Part shown: in pieces, positions 35,523 to 48,000 of the stretch
How the letters are laid out: every line of letters starts with the position of its first letter
How positions within the stretch are numbered: position 1 is the first letter of the stretch
Source: Diphasiastrum complanatum
Taxonomy: Eukaryota > Streptophyta > Lycopodiopsida > Lycopodiales > Lycopodiaceae
Assembly (NCBI GenBank): GCA_029204225.1
Contig: CM055096.1
Span: 64,529,370-64,593,369 of the forward strand
DNA: 64,000 bases
Direction: 5' to 3'
The notes under the pieces: generated by a model
The model's database searches: none
The model's input: the letters and a program-made list of their open reading frames with translations, nothing else
What the model was told of the DNA's origin: nothing
Translations under genes and position numbers: made by a program

Positions 35523-36099
35523 TCAACTCGTTCCAGTAGCTGCAGTACTCGTTTGTGCTTCCAAAACCTCTAACCGTCTCTCCATCATTTTGAGCTTGTC
35601 ATTGAGAATGGCTAACTTGCTCCTCGTCGTGCCTTCTGAAGGCCCAGACCACATTCTACTTCTGATAGCACGAATGACACTTCAATATTACAACAATATC
35701 CGTCTGCCCTGAACCTAAATTCACAGAAAATTAAAACTTCCAAGACAGAAAATCAATTTGCTGGCTTTGTGAAGATGATCTGCTCAACCTCTGAGTGCAC
35801 ATCTGACACAACACCTTTGCCCTAACTTAAATTCACAAACAACTTCAAACTTCCAAGACAGAAAATGCATTTGCTCATACGGGCTTTGTGAGTAGAGCAA
35901 CATACAAAAAACATTTCTTCTCTGATTCTAAATCCCGACATGAATAAGAAACGCTTATCAAACTGCAACAAGAATTCGAAAAGGCAACGCACATTAAGAG
36001 AGAGCACATTGGAAAACTGACGATTGTCCCAATCCTCCTGGACTGCAATCCCACATTCTGATTCACTTTGTTGCTGCTTCTTGCATTCAATTTGGACAT
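35523..36099 (-). pseudogene. BRK1: BRICK1 (SCAR/WAVE complex subunit, HSPC300) copy, disrupted
   Basis: BRICK1 is a small coiled-coil subunit of the SCAR/WAVE complex that activates ARP2/3 actin nucleation. Exon 1 (36099-35959) starts MSKLNARSSNKVNQNVG. After a 1-bp deletion in the next glycine codon (about 36048) it continues in another frame with IAVQEDWDNRQF and LSLNVRCLFEFLLQF. Exon 2 (35635-35523) starts at a CAG acceptor and encodes TTRSKLAILNDKLKMMERRL, then EVLEAQTSTAATGTS and stop. This order and length (84 residues if the base were present) match plant BRICK1 (about 85). The intron donor reads G/ATAAGC instead of G/GTAAGC. With the intron kept, this is a duplicated or decayed gene, not a retrocopy. 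An assembly error could explain the deletion but hardly both lesions. Confidence 0.8.
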
Positions 36100-37947
36100 A
36101 TGTTCAACTCCTCATCAATGATTCCGCCTGCCCTCTCAAAGCTTCCCATGCTCAACTTTCCTCCCTTTATTAGATACATACATATATGTATGTACAGAAA
36201 TCATAGATGAGCCTTTCCCCATTAGGTTTTTCTTGAAATGCATTAATTTTTTTTTTTTTAAGAAGAATTATTACTCTTTTTTGTTTTCTTTCAGGTGCAG
36301 GCAAATCTGTCATTAGAAAATAAAACTTCCAAAATCACAGAATGCATTTGGAAGTGTAGGATAAAGTCCCAAGAGTAGGACTTTACCTCTCATAAAGACT
36401 GGGCTTGGGGAAGGCAGCCCAAAGGCACGGGGCCTTTACAAGGCAGAAGTAAAATGCCTGGTGCCAAGGGATTTACATGGCATAGAAGTCCTGAGCCCAA
36501 AGTGTATGTTGGTATCTATCATGAGCTGGATGCTGCAGACTTCCAAGTCTGGAGACGCAGATAATGAGAGTACCTTTGACCAAGCAGAGGCTCCAAGACT
36601 CTACAGTTTTAGATAAAAACATACTTGTGTCTTCATAAAGCTTAAAATCAGCTTTACTTTCATCAAGACTAGTGCTAAGAAAATAAGAGCTGAATGTACT
36701 CCCAGGTACAAAGCATCCCAGGCCCACAAAGGGTGGTATCAAAACGTTTAAGGTCACCAATTTTGGGATACCCCTGTAATTTTCCATCCCTTTATCTGTA
36801 ATCTTTTATCCCTTCTGCACTGAACAAAAAAATATCTGTGTTCACAAAAGTCTCCCTACCAACCTTTCTGCTGGGGATGGAAATTGGAAATTACGTATTA
36901 CTTTCAATGAACAGAGAACTTAAGTTTGTGAAAGTGGATGCTAGCAAGTTCTTATGCAAAATGGATTTTCCCTTAAATGTCAGTGGGCCTGCTATAGCTG
37001 AATATTTGAATGAACTTGAATGGCAAATTCTTTTGCAACTAACAACCCAGAAAATTATGTAGATAATCTTATTTTTACAGTGCTGTTGATTAGGAAAGAG
37101 CTGCAAAATCGCCCATTCCGTCACACAAATTGTGCTGAGATATTTCCAACTCAAAAGAAACAAACAATCTATTTCACAGACTCGTTAGCCAAAGATCAAG
37201 TTCCTCCATCAAATGTTTAATTGGAATCTGCCATGGAATGCCAGAACCAGTTTGACCATAGCACTGTGAAAACCCATCTCGGTTTATGCCATTTATGGTA
37301 AAAGCAAGGAGCATAGATTTCCTTTCCTTAGCAGGTAAGGGACAAAATGAAGTCCAAACTGCTCACAGCCTTGGATAGTTACAACAGGAGAAAAATTGTT
37401 GTAGGTGCCCAGTTATCAATGTTGCACTACAGGGACCAACTTGGCAGAAAAATGAGGATTTCAACCCTTATGGAGAAATGTAGAGAATTACAAGATGACA
37501 ATACCATGATATTCATCTAGTAATAAGTATTCTATCCTACAGACCAGTTTTTTGTGGCCCTAACCAGAAATTATGTATAAACATGTGATTATGTTGTTAA
37601 ATGTGCACCAGTCATGAAGCGAAATAGATGATTAAGTGGCACTAGTTGGCATCATGGGCTATAACACTAGCTTTCTGGATGATCACTGCCTGCTTAGGAG
37701 TATGATAGTCCACTGAGGTTCTTAGCAATGCATTTGGAGTGGACATATATTCCAGTGCTTCTGTTACAAACCTTTAATGGTCTTATACTTGAGCTACCTG
37801 GGATTCATGATGTAGCTCACCATAGCTGCTGACACCATACAAAAGTCCTTTAAATTCATCTATCATTCTTTTGGACAATATAGCCCACAAAATTGAATAT
37901 GCCAATACGAATTCGGGGATGATGTGATTAATTGACAGGATAGACTG
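36100..37947. other. Spacer between BRICK1 copy and ALG2
   Basis: No recognised gene. Phrases from the BRICK1 intron (aaacttccaa...gcatttg) recur near 36320, suggesting a local duplication. The 3' untranslated region of ALG2 should lie just below 37948. No polyadenylation site was fixed. Confidence 0.5.
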
Positions 37948-40744
37948 CTAAGTTCCAGCAGTACTTTGTACAAGTTGAAGTATGACTGACTGTAGCCTGT
38001 CGCCAAAAACTTGACGAGAAAAGTTGTGCTCTACATGTTCTCTAGCATCCTTTCCCATCCTCTCTGCATTTGTGGAGTTACTCAGCAGCAAAAACAATGC
38101 TGAAGAAAAATTTTCAGGAGTGGGCTCACAGAGAAAGCCCGTTTTAGATGCCACTATGCTCTCCATTGGACCACCACTATTGCATGCAATAACAGGCTTC
38201 CCCGCTGCCATGGCCTCCAACGGAACAATACCAAAATGCTCTTCCTGCAAAGAAGATTTACTTAGTACAGATTCGCACATGCCACGAGTATTATACCCAT
38301 AGGTTACTAAAAACAGGACAAGTTTAACCTTAACGGCTCCACAAGCTTCCACTCTGCAGGTCACAGTAGGCAGTTTCACCTTATGTTTTCGAAATAATTT
38401 TGTCTGAATTTTAAAAGCGTTTGAATTTAGCAGCAAGGTTCTGTTAGCATAATCTTGAATCAAGACACCACCAACAATTTGCTCATTACTTCATAACTCA
38501 CACTCAGTTATGATGTCCCAAATCAAAGCAATTTGCTGAAAATATTTAGACGCTACAATTGTTACCCCATGCACAGAGCACAAAGAAACTTTCCCTTCCG
38601 TAACAAACTTCATAATGTGATACCTGAGGAGTGTAAACAACGCAAATGCATGCAGCAAGAAGAGCATTTCTCTGCACAGTTGAGCAAGATGGTACAAAGA
38701 TCACGTGCTCCATTAAGCCCTTTTCTTCAGTCAGAGCCTTCAGCTCTAGCAGATACTCACGATTCTCAGCAAGCCGCTTATCATATCCACCTGTTTGAAG
38801 AAATAAAAGCTGATATTAATCAATATCAGAAGAGGTGCTTGAATCTATAAGAAGTCTATGTGTTGTCCTGTTGTTCAAGAAATCAGTAACGAGAGGCAGA
38901 TATATGCTAAGAAAACATCTACAGGTAACATCAATTCCATCTAACTTGACATGTTTTCATCATGAAGAACAGAAACATCTAATTACATAGCATTGCTAGT
39001 AGCATAACAGGGCTCACTTTTGTGGCCAATATTAGGAAGCACCAGCTTAATAACATTCTGGCAATGGCATTAGATGCGCTCAGGTAGACAATTACAATCC
39101 TTGAAGATTACTGGTGGTAACATACGGCAATTGGTAGAAATGTAGCTGAATTTACGAATCTCGTTTCTTAAATCGAGCTTGACGCCCAAACAGCCCATTG
39201 CTACTCCTATTTGTAAATTGGAAAATATTCTTGACCCTGAGTTTATGTACATTGGAGGTAATGGGCTCATATCAATCTACCATGAATATAATTGTCAATA
39301 CATCAGTAGTGACCTCTGATATTTTGCAAATTTATTTTACGAAGTTCATTTACTATTCAAAAAAGTAAGATAGCATTACATCTAGCAAAATATCCGAAAA
39401 ACTGATAAATGCTTAAGGTTACAAGGGTATAAGAAGATTTGAGGTCATTGGGACCATACCATATTGCCATGACTAGATGAATCTAAATGAATGTCACATG
39501 TGGTTGATCACTAAGAATGTACCGTGTCGTATGAAGAGGAAAGAAGAATGCAGTCATAAGCAAAATGTCTAAAGAACACCAATACAGCTGACGAAAAAAA
39601 TGTTCCTATGTTGATGAAATGAATAGAGAAAAATGCCAGAGTAACAAATGATCAAGGACATCTTGAAATCAAGTCAGAACTCACTTAAAAAAAATGCTTT
39701 CTTACCTTAGATCTTGATGGGCCAGTGAGTTAGGGCTGGGGGCCTGATAACAATGTTGACAATAAGTGCTAGGTTCCAAGGGCCAAGGTCAATAAGATCT
39801 TGATTTCAATTGCTTATAAATAGGTACATGGGGCCCAAACACTAGCACGAGTGTAAATTAAGAACATGTGGCCTGATGCGCAAGAAGCTGCCTGTGAAGC
39901 ACCTATAACTCATGCAACCATTTTAAGTTATTTGGTTCCTACTCAAGATAGCATTTTGTATTATATATGAAATATCCATCCATTGGTTTTCAGCGCCTGT
40001 GATCATTTTGGATCACAAAAAGATCGATAGTATCGGAAGCAGACAGAAGCACAGCAAGCTAAGTTGTGTAAAATGCAAAACCTAGGAAACAAATTTCCAG
40101 CAAAGGTTTGGAAAAATATTGTACATCTCAGATAAGACTAGCTAGAAACCTTTTTGCTACAATGGGACAAAAGAAAAAGTGAACCTCTTCCAAAGGTTGA
40201 AATGAGATCTGGACATAAATTGGCCAACCAGGAAATAAGCAATACAAATTGCCATAAACCATAAGTACATAAAAGAATCTGCATGCAAAAATTGGGGTGA
40301 AAGACTGACTGATCTTTCACAAATGCTATTTCCTTATTCTACAACATCAACCTCTGGCTGACAAGTTTTAGTTTTTCTCTGCAGTAACACTAGGATTTAC
40401 AGCAACTATGAAGCTTGGGTTGAAGATTCTAAAAAAAACATTTTACCTGCAAGGACCAGCTTAATAGAGTCTTTCACAAAGGTATTGCTTATGGCAGAGC
40501 CATTAACGAGATCAAGGCTTGACAATTGCTTCAAAAGCACTGCAAAAGCTGAAATCGCTAGGCTGATATTTTTCTTCCTTTCGAAACGATTGATGGAGAG
40601 GACTATCGACCTGTTCATATGCACCAAATCTTATGATGCTGTAACATACCATATTCATCACATAGAGAACACTACTTGACCATAATACAGTTATCCCTTT
40701 TTCAGAATAAGAAGCTATGAAAAAACTGTAGGGTCATATTTAAG

Positions 40745-40796
<52 letters not shown>

Positions 40797-41326
40797 AATA
40801 TCAGGAGGAATGGGCATACGAAGCAGAAGATAGCTGTGGTATGTCAGCCAGTGCCAATTGTAACTCGGAGCATCCTTTGTCAAGAGATGCAAATTCTTGT
40901 GTGTTTACTGCTGGGTAAAGGACAGTTGGCTGGATACCTTTGGCATGCAAACGTTGAAACGTTTTTTGAAAGATGGATGCTGTAAACTCACTGTTCACCA
41001 AGATACGATCTGCCCTGCCTGCATGAATGATTTCACACCTTACACAAACACAACATGTAAATAATAACTTAATAAAAATTTACTACTGAGAGAAGATGAC
41101 ACTGGAAAAGCATCAGCCTACTATAACATACACACCAAGAAAAGCCAGTAAAAGAATTTGCTGCGCTCCAGAAAACTTTCATCAAACTTGGATCAAGTAG
41201 CATGCATATCTGGAGACATGAGGGAAAACTATAAAGGTACGAACTCCACTACATTAAAGACTCATAAAAATAAATGGTTCAGTATGGTTACTTGTGATTT
41301 CAATTCAGTTTGTTGTGACTTAGATG

Positions 41327-41384
<58 letters not shown>

Positions 41385-41971
41385 GAGAGATTTTTGCACG
41401 TGTGTCTTATCTCTTCAATATGGTTCAATATGGTTTCATCCATGATTCAGTATGGTTCAATACGATTCAGTGTGGTTCCTTATTCAGTATGGGTCATTAT
41501 GGTTTAGTATGGTTTCAGCCATGATTCAGTATGGTTTCTTGTGATTTTGGTTCGGTTTGTTGTGATCTCACATAGAGAGAGAGAGAGAGAATGTCAACAA
41601 TGATAGGAAACGTGTTTTCAAACTTTTCATTGGTCCACGTTTGCCCTAAACTGTCATTGATGGGCAGTTGAAATAGATTTGAAGCGGGTTTGAAAGGCAA
41701 AGACGTTGATTGTAGAAAGAGAACACGTGCTTTTTGAAGGTTTTAGAAACAGAATTTTCTAGAGAGAGAAATCTTGAAGATCCAATGCACGATTGAGCTA
41801 TGGCGATGGCATGAAGGGCAGCAGCTAGCGTTACTGTAATTCAGATCCTGTGAGGGAAGCAGCAGAGGAAGAGGAAAGAACCGCAATGTTGGTGCGGTGC
41901 AGGCTTGGCAGCGGTCGGCAGTGAATCGAGAGAGGAGGCGAAGGAGAGGAGATGGCAGGTGGAGAGAGGCG

Positions 41972-42002
<31 letters not shown>

Positions 42003-45000
42003 TTGTTTAGGGTTAACGTTTTTTAGGGTAGGGTTTTTTAAAGGTTGTGAACAAAAAAATAGCCATAATGTGAGTTGAGAGAGAGAGAGACATAGAGAGA
42101 CACAGAGATAACAAAGACAAAATTCCTCTTGACAAGTCAAGACCAAACCTTTTAAACCCTTTATTCTTAAACCAACAAGGAAAAAAATAGCTGAAAAGTA
42201 TTCACGGTACATAAAGCACTGTAAAGCAAAACCTATTTCAAGGAGCCTGGTACATGCCACCATCCCACCACACAAAACCACGCAAGTTAGCATAGTGAGG
42301 AAGACAAGTGTCACCGTTGAATGTCAATTGTTATCCATGTACAAAATAAGTTCACCCACTTGACAGCATGATTCTAACATGAAAAATATATAGTCCAATC
42401 TTCCCTATCAAGCACTCTTTCTAGCGATAGGCCAAATTCTATTTTTACTGTATCAACACTTTTGTCATTCTTATCAATATAGTGGTATTGGTCCTTATCA
42501 TTTATTTTAAAAAAATATTGACAGTTAACTGCATTTAACTGCACATAGCAAAATAGGAAAAGCTTGGACCCGTAAGAAGGTATAAGGGCAAATCCATGCC
42601 ATACAAATCCTTGTACCTATTGTATATTGCATAACAGGTTGTGTACTGATGTCGTGACTCTTGAGCATATCCATGCTTTCCAAGAGTATACAAGCTATCC
42701 CCCTATTTTATGATACGTAAAACCTAATCATGTAGTAATAACAAGTCATACTATACATGTGCCCACATACATCAATCATAGAGTTTAACCAAACCATTCA
42801 CAATAGAATTAGGGCAAATCCATGCCGTTTCAATCCCTATGAATGTCATTACTCTTGCCCAAGTCCATGTGCTTTTAAGAGTATTTTGGTTAAAACCCTA
42901 ATTTATTCGGACATTATCCAAAACATGCATCGGTTCAAAAAGAATCAAAGCAAAAGCGAGCTTTGGTTGTTATGGACTTACTTTATGAAGCATATGCTAT
43001 GGTTTATGTTATTCGAGAATATTGCTACATACACATTTATAGTATCTGCTAAATATCATTCCTATTCATAGTTTTAGAAGCAACACCATCTTTTGAGAAC
43101 ATACAACCAAAATACAGTTAGAGCCCACACCTGAATGGTCATCGTAAGGGATTCTTGTGACAAAGTCATGATTTTACCAAAACGTATGCTTCTTCTCACG
43201 AGACATAGCATGTAACAAATCCAAGTCTATATTAAGAGACGAGTTTCAACGAGCCCTAAATGAGTGTTAAACATTGCACTATAGATTAGCATCATCTTTC
43301 GAACCCTAATTGTCATTAAGAATGATCTATACATATTGAAATAGATTAGAAACAAAGCATTTTGTATTGTTGTCCTTAGTGTACTTAAAGAAGCATAGAC
43401 CTCTTGATACATGCCTGAGTCCACAAATTTCGAGCTTTGTTTCAAGCATAAGAAGTAATGCCGACTTTTCAAGTGCTAAGAATGAGCAAGAAACTAGTTG
43501 TAAAGGACATAGATCTATTTTTCAGTTGTTATGTAGAGGCAGTACTACAATTATGCATATGCCTTATTGAAGGCATTCATAGCTCAAAATATGAATGAAA
43601 GGGTGATGGTTCATCGTTGTCCCACCAGCTATGGACCACTATAAAGTGTGTGCAATCATAAAAGTCGGGAAAACCACGTATTGGGAGGAGGACCCTGTAG
43701 ATTTGTCTAAAGGTAAATGAATTTTTAACCCTAAAAAGGGCTTCCTTCAGAAGGTTCTCTCCACCATGCCACACCCTCTCTCACACACACAGACACACAC
43801 TACAGCTGTCCCCAACATCATCCTAGACGCCACCACGTAGTTGCAGCCGGCATTTGGGGCTGCAGGCTGCCTGCCACGTTGGCTGCCATGCTTGGGACTG
43901 CCCACAACCCAAGGTGGATGCCATTCTCCATTAAGGAGCAGCTGCCGCTGCTCCTGGGTTTGGATATGTGAGCCTTTGGAGAGGCCAAAAGTATGTTGAG
44001 AAAAAGAGTAATAAGAACAATCATTAGATGGGAGAACCATTGCTAATGAGTGTAGATGATCTTGATGCTCAAACACTCAAGTGAAATTCTTCCCAGAAGA
44101 AAATTAGTAACAATTGGTTCCTTCTTCCTTCTACCAGACACTAATAAGCAATAAGATTTGGTTCCAAGGACCTAACGAAAAACATTAAGGGCTACCAAGA
44201 TACCATCCAAATACCTTAAGCCATCCAATATAGCATGTCGATGCAAATACAAGTAGTTGATAAATCCAATTTTCGTCTTTCAAACTTATGTTTTGTTGTA
44301 TATATACTATAAGGTTTCACAAGTTTCAAGAGCTTTTCTATTTTTATGAATAAACCGTGAGGAATTTGAACTCGTGTTCAAGGGATACAAAGTCTTCCCA
44401 AAAAATACCTTTTGTATACTAGTTGTGAGCATTTAGCAAAATTTAGCCATAATGAAGATAAATGAAGGAGTATAAAAAAAGGGATCTGACAAGTCCTAAA
44501 AGCTTAAGATGTCAAGGATTATGAAGGTTTGATCTCCACTATTTATGAGCAACTTAGTACCAAGCTACAACTTTATGGGTAACAAGGTCTTGACCAGATC
44601 TACAAACATCTAGAAGAACATGTGTCATGAATAAATCATTTTCGCAGATATACTTCACTTCATCCTTGAATGCCTCTTGTAAAGAACTGAATGAGAAAAA
44701 AAGTTTGACGCTTACTTGTGGTGGCTTCTTCAATCCAGTCAATTGGCCTCCTATACAACCTCCTCAAGCTAGTTGTATGTTGTGCAAGCAACATATCAGG
44801 GAAATGGCAATAAAAAAGAATCTGCAATAGGTTGAGAAATTTTGCTTCAATGTATGTATCCAACTCTATTCAAATAAGGTCTCAAAATAGCATACGATTG
44901 AAAAGTAGACATCACCTTGGAAGACCTCTTGAGCTTCAATAAAGGTATTACTGCAGAAACTTGGTCCACCAACACCACATCAAAAGTATCCGAAAAAAGC

Positions 45001-48000
45001 ACTATGCACATTGCGACCCAAAGACATCGTACATACGCACATAATGCATGCAAGTGTCGAAAAACATGTCGAGGTAAAAAGCTTCCATATACCGTGACCG
45101 GGAAACTTCCTGTTCAAACCAAAGCATCTCATGTTAACCCTTGTTGAATATTGCAAGTACGTCATAGCACTATTCATATTAGTAGCAAACCTACATCCAT
45201 TATTTGTTATCTTTGCACTTGAGCAAGTTGTACCTAATTGCATCAAAATTCTGCTATACAAGGATTGAAAGTTGTGAACAAATATGACTAACTGATACAA
45301 AAGGGGGGGGAGGGGAGACCCAAACTTAAATCATAACACATTTGGAGCCAAAACAGCCCACTAATCATTGTTGATTGGGCGCTCCCTCAGATCTGTAAAT
45401 TCCATTTTTCCTCCTCGAATACTTATCAGAAATTGATGAAATCAAAAGCAGTTGTTTTCTATTAGAAGGGTGCCATCACTAATAATGATTAGAGGTCAAT
45501 TAGAGGATGATTAGAATCTGATTTTTCAGATCTGATCCTGCTGATTGGAGTGGCCAGCAAGTAGAATTCATTTCCATTTTGATTCATTGATTTAGCATTG
45601 AGTAGAGGTCACATAGACTTGAACTAGGATCAGAATTTGGGATCCATTACTTGTTTTTTCATTTCTACTTGCATGACAATTGCATGTCAAGATTTCATAT
45701 TGCATGTTTCCTTCCTAGTTGTGTTAGGCTCAAGTAGTCCCTAGGGTCCTGGGCTTATTGTTTTAAGCTATTCTTAGCATCATCATTCCACGTCACATAG
45801 CTGCCTTCAAGAGGTGACCTCCATGGAGAATCCTCTCTATGTAACTCATTGTTCTCATTATGCCTATGGCTTCCGAGGGAAGAAGATTGTTTTCAACCAA
45901 TAGGATGGAATAAGGAACTGTTTGCCTCACTCCCATGTATGTAGTAAGAAAACACTTTTGCAATGTTCAATTTTAGCCCACTCAATTCATCCCAAATCTC
46001 ACACCCATACAGTAATGTTCATCTCACTAGTGCCCCATGAAATTTCCTCTTATGATGCCATCTCCATAGATCCATACGGTGACATGATGCTTCCCTTGCT
46101 CACCCATTAATCAATTGCACACGTGCTCCAAGGAAGTAATTGTGACCCTTCAATCCACAAATATTTGCGTTCCTGTGCTATTTCCATCGCAATTCCATTG
46201 TACAAAGGTAGGGTCAAACTTTTGATAAAGAACTTAAGATTTTTTCTTTTACGGATTGATAGACAAAGAAGCCCGACTCTTCATAGAATTGTTTGACAAC
46301 ACTTGGGCATTGTTGGAAACCTCATGGAGTATTACAAAGAACTAAATTGTCTACATTTAGTAAAAGCTTAATGACACTTAAGGACTAGAAATACCTCCTC
46401 CCTATTGGAATCCTGACGCCACCAGTCAATGTTCACAATAAGGCCCCACAATACCCACCTAATCTATGTAAAGGTGTGCCCTTTCAACTCACCTTTTCTT
46501 TTCACCCTTCTCCTTCACCTTGTATATGTACCATATCATTCATTATTGTGGAATATTGGGCTTGGCTTCTTCTCTTTTCTCCCTCTTGAAATCTCCTTTC
46601 CACTCCTACTTCTTGGCTACTCTCTCTTTGCTTCTACTCACCTAATCTATGTGAAGGTGTGCCCTTTCAACCTACCTTTTCTTTTCACCCTTCTCCTTCA
46701 CCTTGTGTATGTACATATCATTCATTATCATGGAATATTGGGCTTGGCTTCTTCTCTTTTCTCCCTCTTGAAATCTCCTTTCCACTCCTACTTCTTGGCT
46801 ACTCTCTCTTTGCTTCTACTCCTCTTGGCTTCCTCTTCTTCTCTATAATTTCTCATTTATTTTCATCCTATGTTCTCTCGTGTGATCTATTCCTCTTCTC
46901 TCATTCCCTAGAGCCTTGACCTTCTCGACATTGGTAGAGCAAAAATCACTATAGAACACAAATTTTCAAAGATTTGAGTCCAGCCATTTCAACAATAAAT
47001 ATTACAAATCATTGAGATACTACACCACTATAGATATGTATCCTTCTCAAATTTGTGATGCATGCAAATAATCTTCTAAGTGTCGCCTAATGGAATATGT
47101 AGTCTTTCGACAATTACCCACCATGTATCATGGCAAAGTTTAAGACACATTCCATATTAATGCCAACTTTGTCCATACGTGGTTTGGAGGTTGGGTCCTA
47201 TTTAAAATCTCTCTATATAAGTTGGCCCTTTCCAAACTCATGTGGGGGGTCTTGGACCCTATTTTTTAATCTCTCTACACTTGGGGCCTTTATTACCTAC
47301 GAGTTTCGACGTGGGGCCTTTAGCCCTTCACATGTCAAGGCCCTTCAAGCACTTCAATATTTAACTCCATTCAACTCCTCTTGTGTAACTCCCATGACCT
47401 TTGGCTTTTCAGGTTCTCATGAGGCATTGTATAGCTATGTGTCATAGTCATTCTCCATTGAGAATTTATTACATTGTTCCTCTGGCCATTTTATTCATTG
47501 TTAATTCAAGTTATTACTTTTTAATTAGGTCTCTTGTTTACTTTTGTGAATGCTTGACCTCTACTTTTCTAGAATGATTGTAGAAATTTAACCTAATATC
47601 AAAGTACGTCTAGGAGCAACACCTACAACAAGGAGACAGCTTCTTCTTTAAATCGAATTTTCATTTAAATTTTTTAGTTTTAGGCTAGAGGAAGTCTAGT
47701 TTTCTAATTTTGCTCATAACTTCTACATAACTTGTCTGTTTTAACAAGTTGATCTTCCTCAACTTTCATAAGCTTACACCCACAATCATATGGAGTTGAG
47801 ATGGGTTTCCATTCTCATCCGAAATTTTACAAGAAGTTCATGTGCATACTTAGTTTGAGAAATAAATAGTCCATGTGCTACTCTCCATACCTCAATCCCT
47901 AGAAAGTACTATAGTGAACCAAGATCCTTCATATCAAACTCTAATGAGAGATTCTCTCTTATTATTTTGAGTCAAAACTTAATTAGAACCTATGATGATA

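Noticed and set aside
42002-42040. Telomere-like tttaggg words
   Set aside because: Only two or three imperfect copies, not an interstitial telomere array.
46429-46848. 139-codon frame in ALG2 intron 2
   Set aside because: Produced by translating the pyrimidine-rich 183-bp tandem repeat. The peptide simply repeats itself.
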